From the NCBI RefSeq assembly GCF_028765575.1, contig NZ_JARACO010000004.1:146204-210203 (forward strand): 64,000 nt of DNA, in the 5' to 3' direction. Under the pieces are notes generated by a model. It saw only the letters and a list, made by a program, of their open reading frames with translations, was not told the DNA's origin and did no database searches. Of the stretch, positions 17,820 through 27,642 are shown piece by piece. This stretch comes from Aliivibrio sp. S3MY1. GTDB taxonomy: Bacteria > Pseudomonadota > Gammaproteobacteria > Enterobacterales > Vibrionaceae. Each line of letters starts with the position of its first letter. Within the stretch, counting starts at the first letter, position 1. A program made the translations under genes and the position numbers.

Positions 17820-18437
17820 TTATTCTCCCTGATCTTGCATAGTATCAACACCCAAACTCTGCAAGTAACGGATTAACGCTTCCCCTTGGGTTTTCCCAAT
17901 GACTTGAAGTCGAGCACCATCAATGTCTGCGTCCGTATAAGGTACACCAAGCGTACGGAGCGCTCGCATTTTATCGGAAATCGCTTCCCCATCGAGTGTT
18001 TGCTCAAACAGCCATGGATAGCTTGGCATGATAGAAGTTGGCACCACACTTCTAGGGTTCATTAAATGAATAACATGCCATTGATCGGTATACTTACGTC
18101 CCATGTTCGTCAAATCAGGTCCGGTACGTTTTGAGCCCCATAAATTTGGAAACTCATAAATATCATCGGCTTCTTTATTGGCACGACCATTACGCAGTAT
18201 TTCTGCTTCTAATGGACGCACCATTTGGGTGTGACAAACATGACACCCTTCGCTGATATAAATGTCTCGTCCCGCAAGTTCTAGTGCAGTAAGCGGTTTA
18301 GCTAAAGATATTTTTTTTAAATCAGAAGCCATAAATACATTCGGTACAACCCAAACTAATAACGAAAAAGAGGCAACAATGACCGTTGAGAGAATTAAAA
18401 TGAACACCGATTGGGTAAAATCTTTACTTAAGATCAT
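17820..18437 (-). CDS. ccoO: cbb3-type cytochrome oxidase subunit II, mono-haem
   Basis: CcoO is the membrane-anchored mono-haem cytochrome that feeds electrons to CcoN. The 205-residue protein has an N-terminal membrane helix, the haem site GCHVCHTQMVRP, and the family stretch GPDLTNMGRKYTDQWHVIHL followed by PRSVVPTSIMPSYPWL, where the Met is the likely axial ligand. Its start overlaps the ccoN stop by four bases and its stop lies 2 bases before ccoP, so translation is coupled. Length and motifs are normal. Confidence 0.95.
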   Translation of the reverse strand: MILSKDFTQSVFILILSTVIVASFSLLVWVVPNVFMASDLKKISLAKPLTALELAGRDIYISEGCHVCHTQMVRPLEAEILRNGRANKEADDIYEFPNLWGSKRTGPDLTNMGRKYTDQWHVIHLMNPRSVVPTSIMPSYPWLFEQTLDGEAISDKMRALRTLGVPYTDADIDGARLQVIGKTQGEALIRYLQSLGVDTMQDQGE

Positions 18438-19849
18438 GATTTACCCTCCACTGCTGTTGTGGGAATCGAATTTGAGGTAACCGTTTTATACAAATTAAAG
18501 ACCATCATCAATAAACCGACCACAAAGAACACACCACCAAGGAATCGAACAAACAGCCATGGCGCTTTAAAGTCCATCGCCTCCACAAAACTATAAGCAA
18601 GTGAACCATTATCAAGCTGGGTAAGCCACATATAGCCTTCACCAATCCCTGCAACCCAAAGGGCGATAGCATAAAGAGCAACGCCAATATGAGCGAACCA
18701 GAAATGCCATTTTAATAAACGGAGTGACCACAGCTCTTCTTTTCCCCATAAACGAGGAATAAAGTAATAAAATACAGCAATGGCAGACATACCAACCCAA
18801 CCTAAGGCCGCAGAATGCACATGACCAATGATCCATTCGGTATTATGAGCGACCATATTAAACCAACGGATCGCCAGTAATGGTCCCTCAAACGTGGCGA
18901 GACAGTAATAAAGAATGGCCGAGAAGAAGAACAACATAATGTAGTCTTTTTTCAGTTTGCTTTTGTTAGAGAGCAGCGTCATTGCACTATTAAATGCGCC
19001 TGCCCATGATGGGATCCACAAAATCAGCGACATCACGATACCAATATTTTGCACCCACTCTGGTACTGAGGAATAGATCAGATGATGCGTTCCCGCCCAT
19101 GTATAAAAGCCCACTAATCCCCAAAAATGAATGATAGATAGACGGTAAGAATAAATAGGACGTTCTGACACTTTAGGAATGAAGTAGTAGTTCATGGCAA
19201 TAATGCCCGCAGTTAACAAGAAACCTACTGCATTGTGACCCCACCACCACTGAACAATGGCATCTTGCGCACCGGCATAGACAGAATAAGATTTCCACAT
19301 CGACACGGGCAATGCCAAATTATTAATAATGAAAATCATCGCGATAACGAGAATAAATGCCCCGAAAAACCAATTGGCGACAAAGATATGGCTGACGGTT
19401 CGTTTCGCAATAGTACCGAAGAACAGGATGGCATAAAGCACCCAAACTAAGGCGATTAATATATCGATTGGCCACTCTAATTCGGCGTATTCTTTCGTCG
19501 TTGTGTATCCTAATGGCAGGGTTATCAAGGCGAGAATTAAAATAAACTGCCATCCCCAGAACACCATCCAAGACAGGCTTTTATTAAATAACTCAATCTT
19601 ACTTGTTCGTTGAACAATATACAGCGAGGTCCCCATTAATATATTGACGACGAAACCCAAAATAACCCCCGAGGTATGCAGTGGTCTCAACCGTCCAAAC
19701 TGAAAATATTGTGAATCAAAATTGAGTGATGGCCAATAAAGCTGGGCGGCGAGCATGACACCAACGCTCATGCCAATAACCGCCCAAATAACCGCGGCAA
19801 TAATAAAATAGCGTACAACTTTGGTATCGTAATCCCTGATATCTGTCAT
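18434..19849 (-). CDS. ccoN: cbb3-type cytochrome oxidase catalytic subunit I
   Basis: CcoN is the twelve-helix haem-copper subunit that reduces oxygen to water and pumps protons. The 471-residue chain has the low-spin haem ligand in RPLHTSGVILGF, the copper ligand region WWWGHNAVGFLLTAG, TWAGTHHLIYSSVPEWVQ with two His, and GHVHSAALGWVGMSA towards the C-terminus. All expected His ligands are present. It is second in the operon, 5 bases after the small cytochrome c gene, and overlaps ccoO. There is no ccoQ gene between ccoO and ccoP. Confidence 0.96.
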   Translation of the reverse strand: MTDIRDYDTKVVRYFIIAAVIWAVIGMSVGVMLAAQLYWPSLNFDSQYFQFGRLRPLHTSGVILGFVVNILMGTSLYIVQRTSKIELFNKSLSWMVFWGWQFILILALITLPLGYTTTKEYAELEWPIDILIALVWVLYAILFFGTIAKRTVSHIFVANWFFGAFILVIAMIFIINNLALPVSMWKSYSVYAGAQDAIVQWWWGHNAVGFLLTAGIIAMNYYFIPKVSERPIYSYRLSIIHFWGLVGFYTWAGTHHLIYSSVPEWVQNIGIVMSLILWIPSWAGAFNSAMTLLSNKSKLKKDYIMLFFFSAILYYCLATFEGPLLAIRWFNMVAHNTEWIIGHVHSAALGWVGMSAIAVFYYFIPRLWGKEELWSLRLLKWHFWFAHIGVALYAIALWVAGIGEGYMWLTQLDNGSLAYSFVEAMDFKAPWLFVRFLGGVFFVVGLLMMVFNLYKTVTSNSIPTTAVEGKS

Positions 19850-19854
19850 CGCCT

Positions 19855-20193
19855 TTACTCCATTTTATCTTGAGACTCAGAACCTAACATCGAGTAATAA
19901 TAGGCAATGTCCTTCATGTCTTGATTAGATAAAGTATCAGCTTGCTGTTGCATTAGAATGGCTAACCCACTGGTTCTCTCGCGAGATTTATAATCTTTTA
20001 GTGCAGACACAAGGTAAGAAGCGCGCTGGCCTCGTAAATTTGGATAGGGGTCAATCAATGCAATGCCATCTGCACCATGACAAGTCATACATACTTTGGC
20101 TTTTTGTTTTCCAATCTCAAATTGATTTAACTCTTCAGCAGAAAGAAAACCACTAAATAAAACAGCAAAATAAACGACAAACCATTTATTCAT
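19855..20193 (-). CDS. Small periplasmic class I cytochrome c
   Basis: This is a 112-residue exported mono-haem cytochrome with a signal peptide ending near LSAEE, the site CMTCHGADG, then YPNLRGQRASYLVSALKDYK and ILMQQQADTLS with the probable axial Met. This is the pattern of cytochrome c4/c5-like or sox-type small cytochromes, with one domain only. It heads the cbb3 operon, so it is probably the soluble electron donor for CcoO or the penta-haem CcoP. The ATG at 20193 follows AAAGGG. Confidence 0.9.
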   Translation of the reverse strand: MNKWFVVYFAVLFSGFLSAEELNQFEIGKQKAKVCMTCHGADGIALIDPYPNLRGQRASYLVSALKDYKSRERTSGLAILMQQQADTLSNQDMKDIAYYYSMLGSESQDKME

Positions 20194-20352
20194 ATTTAAA
20201 ACCCTTTTGGTTCAATAATAGTAAATAAGTTTAGATTATTTATTTTAAGCGTGCTTAATTTAAGCCATATAATTGGGAAGAATAAACGTAAAATGCGACT
20301 TACTTCTTACACAAATCATCACCACACAGGAGAAATTTTTACAACAAATAAT

Positions 20353-20386
20353 AAAAGCCGATGACGTATTAATTCATCGGCTTTTT
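20353..20386 (-). terminator. Terminator of the bcsRQABZC operon
   Basis: AAAAGCCGATGA (20353-20364) pairs with TCATCGGCTTTTT (20374-20386). On the minus strand it falls 35 bases after the bcsC stop. The rest of the gap to 20193 should carry the cytochrome operon promoter; I saw no FNR site in it. Confidence 0.82.
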
Positions 20387-20420
20387 AAGTATTTGGTTCT
20401 TATAATGAGATTAAACTCCG

Positions 20421-23400
20421 CTAGTCAAAGTCACCATACAAAGTTAATGGGTCAACCGGTATTGATACTGGTTGCCAACGGTCGGTAAACGTATATTTCG
20501 CATAAAAGAGTAAGTGGTTTGGTTTATAGAAGTCAGACCGTTGAATATCAACCGATGCCCCTAAATACCAACGCTTACTGATTCTTTGCTCTACTGCCGC
20601 CTCTAAAGAAAAACCAAAACCACCGCCACGGCTTGAATCAAGCCTTGTCCCTTCAACATATGGATCATCTTCTTTTGTCCACGAATTTGAAATTGAGCCA
20701 CTGACTAAATATGAAAGACCATTATTAATACGCTCATAATAATTCACAGGAATAGATACAGATATATAATCCTGAGGGCTATAATAACCACCATATCCGT
20801 AAGCATATTCACTCAAATTCTTATCATAATTTAGATACATTAAATTTAAGCCTAAACTGAAACGTTTATCGTTTTCGTTGATTATTTTCCAATATGTACC
20901 GCCCAATAAGCCTAAACGAGTATTATCCTCTACTGATTTGCCCGTCATTTTATGAAATTGAGCACTTGCCCAATAACCAACGTCACCACCTAAATCGTAA
21001 CTACCACCAAGCTTAACACCGGTTTTCATCACTCCGCCCCATTCATCACCTTGATGATTTGAAGCGGTATCGGGCACCGTCATACCAGCATAAGAAAGAG
21101 TACTGCTGGTTTCTGAGCGGCGAGATAATGTCGCTTTCCATCCAATATCGCCTAAATCGCCAGAAAGATTCAAACCACCAACAATATTTTGTTGGTCAAA
21201 TCCCACAGGCGTTGTTCCAATATCCGCACTCCATGAATCAGCTAGCCAGCCAATACCGAAAGCGCTACCCGTCTCTTTCTCATTCATTCTTGTTTCTGTA
21301 TTATCGTAATCAATATCACCAGAATTAAGATGAACGACATCAGCACGAAGTTGTAAATGCCCATCGTACTCAGGCATTGGTATAATGGCTTCAATCGGTA
21401 CTTGTACTGATTTATTCGCACCATCTCTTGCACTGTAATCTATCCCAAAAGAGACGTAACCTTGATCCCTAGCCTGAATACTATCTAAATCAGATTTCAC
21501 ATTTCGAGTAAGCCAGTTGTCATCCGCATTATTGTATAACTCACGCAAATTTTCGTCTTTGGGCTCTTCACTTAGCTCAAGGTCAAGTACGTCATCATTA
21601 GTATACTCAGCGATAGTCGCATCGTTTTGAGCGGGAATGGCCTCTTCTACTAATGCATAATGTGCCATGCTTGTAGCAAGGTTCCACTCTTTAGCTTCCA
21701 CTGCAACCGCCATTCCATCGCGATAATCAATGGCGTCACTGTCTTGCTTTTGTTTCAGCATTTCAACTAAAGCAATGGCTTCTGATTGGTAACCATACGC
21801 CATCAAAATTAGAGCTAATTCCATGCTCTGACGGCTACTTAACGCCTTTTTTTCTGAGTATACATACAGCGCCAATTGCTGTGCATCATCGTCTTCACCA
21901 AGTGCTTGTTGAGTTTTCAGCAGCCCAAGTAAAGCACTATATTGATATTGCGAATTTAATTGACTTGCCGATGAATAGTATATTTTAGCGTCTGCATACT
22001 CTTCATTTCGAAATGCATACTCAGCAAAAAGTAAATCGCGACGGATCTTTTGATCAAACGAAAGAACAATATGCTCACTGTTACCTTCTAAATGATTTTT
22101 CCATTCTTTAAATTTTTCATGTTCTTCAAATGTATACAATAACCCGCCATAACGTAACTGCGTTTCCATGTTCCATTTATCTGTCGGTTTAATGCTCTGT
22201 AGTTTAATAAACGCTTGCTTTGTAAACCCAAGCTGAAACTGAGCATCAATTAACAATAATATTGCATCAGGATCTGAATTATATTCGATTTCTAATCGTC
22301 TAATCTCTTTCTTTGCAGCTTCTGGATCATTTTTAGCAAGAATAAATAATGCACTAAACATTTGATTTTGTTCTAAGCGATTTAAGTTTGAGTTCATTGC
22401 TTCACTACGATCACTTTCAGCTACTGCCGTCAATTGGGCAATAGCTTCAACCGTTTGACCATAGCGAGCCAAATACAAAGCATACGCAAATGACATCTCC
22501 GGCGTTCCATTTTTTGACCACGTCGACATCAATTTATCAGCACGTTGAGCTTGCCCCGTTGATCGTAAAGAATCGGCTACCTCACTACGCTGCCAAGGAG
22601 AGACGGGAGGATCTATCACCAGCTTATCCAAGATCGTTTTAGTGTGTTCAATATCCCCTTTATTAATCGCGACAGTAAGCTTTGTCATTAATAAAGAGAT
22701 CTCAACTTCATGAAATCGTTCCGCCAAAATACGCTGTTGACGTGAAGATAAGTTATGTCCTTTCTCTAACGCTTTCTCGCCCCCATAGAAAGAGAGTTGC
22801 AAATTAAACCAACCTCTTAATGCCGTTTCATCTAACCGATTTTTGCTTAATGCGGTAGTGTAATAATCTAAAGCTTGCTCTTCATCCCTTTGAACTAAAG
22901 CTAATTCAGCAAGATAATTATATGCATATGGGTCATCTGGCTCATATTTTATTGCTTGATGGTATTTTCTATTGGCACCATCAAAATCCCCTCTTTGCAT
23001 CATTTTCTCACCGTGTTCGAGGTAAGCCCAATAACTTGAAGAGTTGATATAACCAGTCCATTTATCGACATTACGAAGATCTTTATCGTATTTTTTTGCT
23101 TTTTTAAAATAAGATAAAGCCACTTCTTGTTGACCTAGTCGTAGATAAACCATACCTAACCCACCCAAAATTTCAGGATCATTAGGCCGAGCTTGTAAGG
23201 CAACCAATAATTGTTGTCGAGCATTCATAATATGCCCTGATTCAAGTTCTTTTAATCCGGTTAACTTAGCTAGGTATTTAGGGTCTTTTCTCAACTCAGT
23301 TTCTTGTTCAAAACGCTTATTCGCATCAATTAATGCTTTTCTGTAGCTTGTATTTGAAGGGTAATAACTGGAAAGTATCGCGTATTGCTGAACAACCTCT

Positions 23401-24176
23401 TTTGTTATGTAACTGTCATTTAAGCGAGAGATCCATAATGACGCAGCACTGCCTGAAACCGATGTTTCTAATGAAAGGCGTTGTAATAACCTCATAGCAA
23501 TAGGGTTTGATGGGGCTCCTTTTGAAATATGCTTCGCATAGGCTAATTGAAAATCAGGTACTCCAGGGTGCTCTGTATTTAATTTTTTAAGTCCAATTAA
23601 TACCTTTCTTTCATGCCCTTTAACACCAGACTCTATATTCAGGTAGGTTAATTGTAGTACTGGCGTCGGCATACCATTAGGGAATAATTTATTGAATGCC
23701 TGTAGTGCTTCTTTATTACGACCAGAACGGGACAGTAAAATAATTTTCTGATAGGCCGCTTTATTATCACCATAAATAGATAAGCTATCTCTAAGCTGCT
23801 TGATGGTTACTGAATTAGGTTGAGTCGCTTCTAATTTTTTTAAAATACCCATGGCTTGATCAACCTGCCCCAATTTAGCCAAATGCTGAGCTTGAAAACT
23901 CAGCCCTTTGGCATTATTAGGGTCAACCGCAAATAAACGTTTGAGTGTTGTTTCTGTAATATCGGGGCGATGGAGTAATTGTGCATATCTTAACTGTTCC
24001 ACTAACTGTTTAGTCGAATCAACATTAGATACATCACTCTGAAAGACAATAGGCTTCATCATCGGTAATTCTGATTTAGCCGTCGCCGCCATAATCGATG
24101 ATGAACAAAATACTCCTATCACTGCAATAGAAAGTAATCGCGTTATTTTATTAGCAGCAAAGCGTTCTATTGGCAT
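20421..24176 (-). CDS. bcsC: Cellulose synthase outer-membrane export subunit BcsC
   Basis: BcsC carries the glucan through the periplasm and outer membrane. The roughly 1,251-residue protein has a signal peptide, a long array of tetratricopeptide repeats (clear ones at NDPEILGGLGMVYLRLG and DDPYAYNYLAELALVQRD) and a C-terminal beta-barrel domain (from about 900) ending in a short aromatic/acidic tail. The start is taken as ATG 24176, which overlaps the end of bcsZ by ten bases; a TTG four codons earlier is possible. It is last in the operon. The length is a little above E. coli BcsC (about 1,157). Confidence 0.94.
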   Translation of the reverse strand: MPIERFAANKITRLLSIAVIGVFCSSSIMAATAKSELPMMKPIVFQSDVSNVDSTKQLVEQLRYAQLLHRPDITETTLKRLFAVDPNNAKGLSFQAQHLAKLGQVDQAMGILKKLEATQPNSVTIKQLRDSLSIYGDNKAAYQKIILLSRSGRNKEALQAFNKLFPNGMPTPVLQLTYLNIESGVKGHERKVLIGLKKLNTEHPGVPDFQLAYAKHISKGAPSNPIAMRLLQRLSLETSVSGSAASLWISRLNDSYITKEVVQQYAILSSYYPSNTSYRKALIDANKRFEQETELRKDPKYLAKLTGLKELESGHIMNARQQLLVALQARPNDPEILGGLGMVYLRLGQQEVALSYFKKAKKYDKDLRNVDKWTGYINSSSYWAYLEHGEKMMQRGDFDGANRKYHQAIKYEPDDPYAYNYLAELALVQRDEEQALDYYTTALSKNRLDETALRGWFNLQLSFYGGEKALEKGHNLSSRQQRILAERFHEVEISLLMTKLTVAINKGDIEHTKTILDKLVIDPPVSPWQRSEVADSLRSTGQAQRADKLMSTWSKNGTPEMSFAYALYLARYGQTVEAIAQLTAVAESDRSEAMNSNLNRLEQNQMFSALFILAKNDPEAAKKEIRRLEIEYNSDPDAILLLIDAQFQLGFTKQAFIKLQSIKPTDKWNMETQLRYGGLLYTFEEHEKFKEWKNHLEGNSEHIVLSFDQKIRRDLLFAEYAFRNEEYADAKIYYSSASQLNSQYQYSALLGLLKTQQALGEDDDAQQLALYVYSEKKALSSRQSMELALILMAYGYQSEAIALVEMLKQKQDSDAIDYRDGMAVAVEAKEWNLATSMAHYALVEEAIPAQNDATIAEYTNDDVLDLELSEEPKDENLRELYNNADDNWLTRNVKSDLDSIQARDQGYVSFGIDYSARDGANKSVQVPIEAIIPMPEYDGHLQLRADVVHLNSGDIDYDNTETRMNEKETGSAFGIGWLADSWSADIGTTPVGFDQQNIVGGLNLSGDLGDIGWKATLSRRSETSSTLSYAGMTVPDTASNHQGDEWGGVMKTGVKLGGSYDLGGDVGYWASAQFHKMTGKSVEDNTRLGLLGGTYWKIINENDKRFSLGLNLMYLNYDKNLSEYAYGYGGYYSPQDYISVSIPVNYYERINNGLSYLVSGSISNSWTKEDDPYVEGTRLDSSRGGGFGFSLEAAVEQRISKRWYLGASVDIQRSDFYKPNHLLFYAKYTFTDRWQPVSIPVDPLTLYGDFD

Positions 24177-25345
24177 ACATGAGTCCAACTAGGAATAACA
24201 CGACCATCATTACCAAATTGATAAACCCCTTTATGCCAACCTAACCCAAACAAGGTTAATACGCTGTTATAGTAACGATCTTTCTCAATAGTTGATAATG
24301 ATGCCTCAATGCCTTGAGCATACTCATCTGCGAGAGATGTTAAATCAACGGCATCTAACAGCGGAAGTGCTGAGGCATTAATACCAACCCCACCTATATT
24401 TTTTGTTTTTCCCGTTCGAGTATTAAATATCTCAGGCATTCCTTTACCTTTTTTTAACTCAAGCACAACTGGATGCATTCTATTTAAAATAGCCGCTTTG
24501 TTCTTATCACTGTTAGGTAGCATTCCTGCCCATAAGTAAGTACGAATTGCGTTATAACTTCCAACGGATTTGGTTTTTTTGTCGTTTTGAAATTGACCCT
24601 TTTTCCACTCAACCCAATCAGGGCTAGACCCTTTAGGCATGGTATCTTTAATCAATCGCGCGCTTGATTGATATAACTCTGCCCATTGATAATTTGGAAA
24701 CAACGTATCCATGCGAGTAAGTAATTGCAATGGTACATAACTAGGATTTAAACGAACATGGTTATCACCATAAATAAACCCTTGCTTGCCAGGCAATAAG
24801 ACCGTACCAAGACCTGATACCACCGCGGTTTCTTCTCGCAAAATACGGCTCGCAAGCAAATGACCTAAAGATTGATAATAGAAGTTATCCCATAAACGAC
24901 CCGCTTCCATTAGGCTATAAGCAATCCACAAATCCGAATCTGAAGCAGAGTTTGCATCTAGCACACCGGTACTACCATTTGGTCTTGTTCCCCACAACCA
25001 CGCGGGGAGTTGAGCCGTGAGATCGCCTCCTGCTAAGTTTTTTTCAGTCCAATTAAGTAACGAATTAAACATTGCTTGATCATTCGCGATTAGTGCAAAA
25101 AACAACCCATACGATTGCCCCTCTGACGTCGTAATTAAGCGAGGATCGCTAGTATCAATCACTCTTCCATTCTTAATGTAATTTTGCTTAAAGCTATTCC
25201 AAAGTGCCCATTGGCATTGATTTTCTTTTGTCATTTCCACTTGCGATTTAACTCGAGGCGAAAGACCCATCTCTTGTGCTGTTATCATCGGCGTTGTTAG
25301 TAATGAACCAATAAAAACACTCAATAATGTCAGTCGTGTTTTCAT
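24167..25345 (-). CDS. bcsZ: Periplasmic endo-1,4-glucanase, GH8
   Basis: BcsZ is the cellulase of the cellulose operon, which trims glucan in the periplasm and is needed for proper polymer assembly. The 392-residue protein has a signal peptide ending near TAQEMG, then TTSEGQSYGLFFALI with the catalytic Glu of glycoside hydrolase family 8, NSASDSDLWIAYSL with a conserved Asp, and NPSYVPLQLLTR. Its start overlaps the bcsB stop by four bases and its end overlaps bcsC. It is slightly longer than E. coli BcsZ. Confidence 0.95.
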   Translation of the reverse strand: MKTRLTLLSVFIGSLLTTPMITAQEMGLSPRVKSQVEMTKENQCQWALWNSFKQNYIKNGRVIDTSDPRLITTSEGQSYGLFFALIANDQAMFNSLLNWTEKNLAGGDLTAQLPAWLWGTRPNGSTGVLDANSASDSDLWIAYSLMEAGRLWDNFYYQSLGHLLASRILREETAVVSGLGTVLLPGKQGFIYGDNHVRLNPSYVPLQLLTRMDTLFPNYQWAELYQSSARLIKDTMPKGSSPDWVEWKKGQFQNDKKTKSVGSYNAIRTYLWAGMLPNSDKNKAAILNRMHPVVLELKKGKGMPEIFNTRTGKTKNIGGVGINASALPLLDAVDLTSLADEYAQGIEASLSTIEKDRYYNSVLTLFGLGWHKGVYQFGNDGRVIPSWTHVCQ

Positions 25346-27642
25346 AGTTCATCCTCTTCTGTACTTAAACGACGTTGTGCAATGTGACGAAGTACTCGAT
25401 ATAAAATGATGGTAACCATGACGACCAATAACGTCGCAAAGAAAGCGATCAATAATGGATATTTAGAAAAATGATACCAAATCAATTGTGATATAGGCAG
25501 TTCACCCACATAATAACGCTCACCCACATTAAAGCTGGCGACTTCATCATCACGCAAAGTAATGACTGAACCAAACATAGACGATATTTTTCCACTGTCG
25601 TTTAATGCTTGATTAATCAATGCAAATGACTCTGGTGTTTGTGCAAGTAAACTCACCATAGTGCGCTGCGCCGTATAAGGTGATTCAACACTGGTAATTG
25701 CGGCAAAATTTCCCGTGGTATGAATACTAATAGAATCGGCAACTTGTTGATTATCACTTGCTGGATCTACCCAATTTTTTCCTCGTTGCGATTCATTTTT
25801 ACTTGGTAAATTAAGTACGCGCTCAGAGGAGATTAATTGAATATGCTCTATGTCTTTTTTATCAACAGAGGCCAGTTCAGGCATGACTCCAATCGTTAGG
25901 ATGTCTTTATTTTCTAATGTTTCTTTGTTCCAATTATCGGTAACCGTAACGTTTAAGACTGGGTACCCTGAGTTTGAACCAAATACGCCCATCATATTCA
26001 CAAACGTTTGAATTTCTTCATTTGATGCATGTTGAGGAATAACAACAACGGTATCCGATAAGTCTGCCATTCTTGTAAATGGATAGCCTGAATTAGCAAA
26101 CGCACGCATATTTGGCATTTCGATATAATGTAAAAAACCTGAGAAATCAATGGTAGAGTCCTCACCAATCACCGCATAATTTTTACTTGGTTGCGTCGTT
26201 TGGCATTGTTCTTTCCCACCTACAGATGATGCAAAACCAAACTCAAACTTCACTTCATTCTTACTACCGACTTGAAAAGCAGGGATACGAACTACGTCAC
26301 CTCCACCTAATAAATCATCATCTAGCAGAGGTAATCGTATACGCGTATTGTCAGTTGACTCACCAGATGTATTTAAGTTAAACGCTTTTACGAATTGGTT
26401 GTTCACACTTAAAGTCATGCGAGAACCAGAGTTATCCATCAATGGCGGGGTGTAGCGATAATTCAAATCAAATGGAATACCACGACTTTGCCAAGTAAAT
26501 AAATCTGGCGGTAAACGGAAGTGTACTGAAATAGGAGGAGGAGTCTGCCCCTCTACCTGTAATAATGCACTTTCTGGCAGTAAATCAGAGAGTGCTACCG
26601 CTCTATCTGTATCTATCCAGTTAGGAGCATCATAAGGTTTACGTGGTACCAGTTGTTCTGCCTTATTGATTTTTGCTGATGGCCCAGTAAATAAATTTTT
26701 TCCTAGGGCGAGACCTTTAGCTGCAGTCACTAAATCTTTCGTATCACGACCAATAACAAGCAATAATTTGACATAAGGATCTGTGGGATGAGAAATCATT
26801 TGAATTCTAGGCCCATCAACATCCGGAAAGTTCCTTAAAAAATCAGGCTTACTGTCATTCGTAATAAAAACAATTGCATTACGAGTGGGTAGTGCATTAT
26901 CAATCATTGGAAAATCTGAACCGCGCCATTCAGATAATGAACCAAAGTATGATGATGCTATGCCTGCAGCTTTGATTTCATTGATATCAAGTTTGTCACT
27001 AAACACCATCGGTAACGTCAAGTCTCCCATATCTCTTGAATCAAAAAATGGCGCGGGTAATAAACTTAAGTCGTTATTTATCTTTGTTTTTTGAGTTAAT
27101 AAAGTGATAGTACTCTTTGAACTAATTTCTGCCCAAATACTGCTGGCATTTGGATTACTGCATGACATTGAAACATTTCCGACTAACTCAAATTTAAGTT
27201 GGTTATAATCGGTAAATAAACGAGGGTCTAAATTCAACTCTACAGAAGAAGACTTACCTTGCATCCCATCATCAATAGTAACAACACCCACAAGTTCGTT
27301 ATTGAAATACACTTTAATATGGGAGACCAAAGAGAGTAATGCTGGCGATGGGATTAGATCAAAACGCAGTGATGCTTGTGAAACCACTTCATCTAAACGA
27401 GAACCAAAGCCAACATAAGCCGTACTTTCACTGCCCTGTAATTGAATCGAATGGCCATAACCAAGGTCACTAAAACTGAATGTATTTTTAGTGACAATAG
27501 GGGATACATGCGAAGTGACCATTTCTCCACTGGTCACTTGTGTTGAGTTATTACTTTTATTAGCCATAAGCGGCGTTACCGCACTCGCCGTAAAACTGAT
27601 CAAGCCTATCGCCATCGCTATGGCATTTATTTTAGTTTTCAT
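25342..27642 (-). CDS. bcsB: Cellulose synthase periplasmic subunit BcsB
   Basis: BcsB is the membrane-anchored periplasmic partner that lets BcsA translocate glucan. The roughly 766-residue protein has a signal peptide, repeated carbohydrate-binding and flavodoxin-like domains, FTWQSRGIPFDLNYRY in the second half, and a single C-terminal membrane helix (LLIAFFATLLVVMVTIILY) that packs against BcsA. ATG 27642 overlaps the bcsA stop as ATGA, which is why it is chosen over the ATG two codons earlier. Confidence 0.95.
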   Translation of the reverse strand: MKTKINAIAMAIGLISFTASAVTPLMANKSNNSTQVTSGEMVTSHVSPIVTKNTFSFSDLGYGHSIQLQGSESTAYVGFGSRLDEVVSQASLRFDLIPSPALLSLVSHIKVYFNNELVGVVTIDDGMQGKSSSVELNLDPRLFTDYNQLKFELVGNVSMSCSNPNASSIWAEISSKSTITLLTQKTKINNDLSLLPAPFFDSRDMGDLTLPMVFSDKLDINEIKAAGIASSYFGSLSEWRGSDFPMIDNALPTRNAIVFITNDSKPDFLRNFPDVDGPRIQMISHPTDPYVKLLLVIGRDTKDLVTAAKGLALGKNLFTGPSAKINKAEQLVPRKPYDAPNWIDTDRAVALSDLLPESALLQVEGQTPPPISVHFRLPPDLFTWQSRGIPFDLNYRYTPPLMDNSGSRMTLSVNNQFVKAFNLNTSGESTDNTRIRLPLLDDDLLGGGDVVRIPAFQVGSKNEVKFEFGFASSVGGKEQCQTTQPSKNYAVIGEDSTIDFSGFLHYIEMPNMRAFANSGYPFTRMADLSDTVVVIPQHASNEEIQTFVNMMGVFGSNSGYPVLNVTVTDNWNKETLENKDILTIGVMPELASVDKKDIEHIQLISSERVLNLPSKNESQRGKNWVDPASDNQQVADSISIHTTGNFAAITSVESPYTAQRTMVSLLAQTPESFALINQALNDSGKISSMFGSVITLRDDEVASFNVGERYYVGELPISQLIWYHFSKYPLLIAFFATLLVVMVTIILYRVLRHIAQRRLSTEEDEL

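Noticed and set aside
20194..20352. FNR box expected for a cbb3 operon
   Set aside because: No TTGATnnnnATCAA-like sequence was found in the promoter region on either strand.
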